This document shows, piece by piece, positions 63,844 through 64,000 of a stretch of DNA of 64,000 bases. This DNA comes from Pseudoalteromonas ruthenica. GTDB lineage: Bacteria > Pseudomonadota > Gammaproteobacteria > Enterobacterales > Alteromonadaceae. The notes below the pieces were generated by a model. The model was given only the letters and a program-made list of their open reading frames with translations. It did no database searches and was not told the origin of the DNA. Each line of letters starts with the position of its first letter. Position 1 is the first letter of the stretch. The stretch is from positions 784,327 to 848,326 of the forward strand of contig NZ_CP023397.1 of NCBI RefSeq assembly GCF_008808095.1, in the 5' to 3' direction. The position numbers were made by a program, and so were the translations under genes.

Positions 63844-64000
63844 CTAGACAGGTTAAATTTAAGTCAGTAAAAACATGATCTCGCAGCTAGTAAGAATCAG
63901 ATCTTTACCAGGTAAAATTATGATCTAACAATTTTTAATTTATTATTATATAACAGTAAGTTACCTATCTATTTTGCAACCTTAACCTATTACTACCTAT

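Larger units (their letters stand above)
63450..63925. repeat. Iteron array: nine 15-mers RGTAARA-NNNN-GATC
   Basis: Plus strand: 63450-63464, 63708-63722, 63783-63797, 63866-63880, 63889-63903, 63911-63925. Minus strand: 63487-63501, 63539-63553, 63569-63583. All share (A/G)GTAA(A/G)A, four variable bases and GATC. The last three are direct repeats spaced 23 and 22 bases, two helical turns, as expected for cooperative initiator binding. The Dam site is at a fixed place in each unit. Confidence 0.88.
63432..64000. other. Replication origin region (oriV/ori2) of the replicon, right part outside window
   Basis: No gene in these 569 bases. It holds nine iterons with GATC, four DnaA boxes, eleven or more GATC sites in about 470 bases (one per 256 expected), and a 75-base AT-rich end (63926-64000). 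This is the design of an iteron-type theta origin with Rep upstream. The melting region and the start point of synthesis may lie in the AT-rich tract or past the window edge. Confidence 0.85.

Noticed and set aside
1..64000. tRNA, rRNA, CRISPR arrays and insertion sequences
   Set aside because: I saw no TTCGA-type T-loop with cloverleaf pairing, no rRNA, no regularly spaced repeat-spacer array and no transposase reading frame.

Overview
The window looks like part of a secondary replicon (chromid) of a marine gammaproteobacterium close to Pseudoalteromonas. This is inferred from the gene families: a TonB2-type energy cluster with a large TonB-dependent receptor, a DUF3450 protein, class II DAHP synthase, minCDE, YcgL/YcgN proteins, and above all a plasmid-type replication origin next to essential housekeeping genes. 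From memory, the his genes of Pseudoalteromonas haloplanktis lie on chromosome II, which fits, but I could not check this.

Layout. 1-6.1 kb: his operon on the minus strand (hisG-D-C-B-H-A-F, cut by the window edge) with a five-histidine leader peptide and an attenuator. 6.2-21.8 kb: housekeeping genes: a DinG/YoaA-type helicase broken by an in-frame stop, tsaB, a PTS-IIC/EAL fusion, alkaline phosphatase, alpha/beta hydrolase, fadD, rnd, minCDE, ycgL, lytic transglycosylase, ycgN. 22-33.5 kb: sugar and outer-membrane uptake: an MFS sugar symporter, a six-gene TonB2 operon, then a surface lipoprotein plus TonB-dependent receptor pair behind a Pho-box-like site. 34-39.8 kb: asd, two sensory/periplasmic binding proteins and a 1051-residue HD-GYP protein.

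39.95-49.06 kb is an integrated filamentous phage (inovirus) in the standard order of replication protein, ssDNA-binding protein, small membrane proteins, major coat, adsorption protein, pVI and Zot/pI. It carries an extra AT-rich three-gene cargo operon with its own promoter. The phage is bounded by 15-bp direct repeats, and the right copy completes a full XerC/XerD dif site, so the phage sits in the replicon's dif. A tyrosine recombinase gene lies 0.7 kb beyond.

51-60.4 kb: an antiporter, a giant FAD/Fe-S D-2-hydroxyacid dehydrogenase, ppsA with its regulator ppsR, and class II DAHP synthase. 60.5-64 kb is the most interesting part: a Tus homologue, three Ter-like 13-mers arranged as a two-sided fork trap, a plasmid-type Rep gene, nine iterons each ending in GATC, four perfect DnaA boxes and an AT-rich tract. 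dif, Ter sites and origin therefore lie within 15 kb. The simplest reading is a circular replicon copied in one direction: forks leave the origin rightward past the window end, return from the left and stop at the trap beside the origin.
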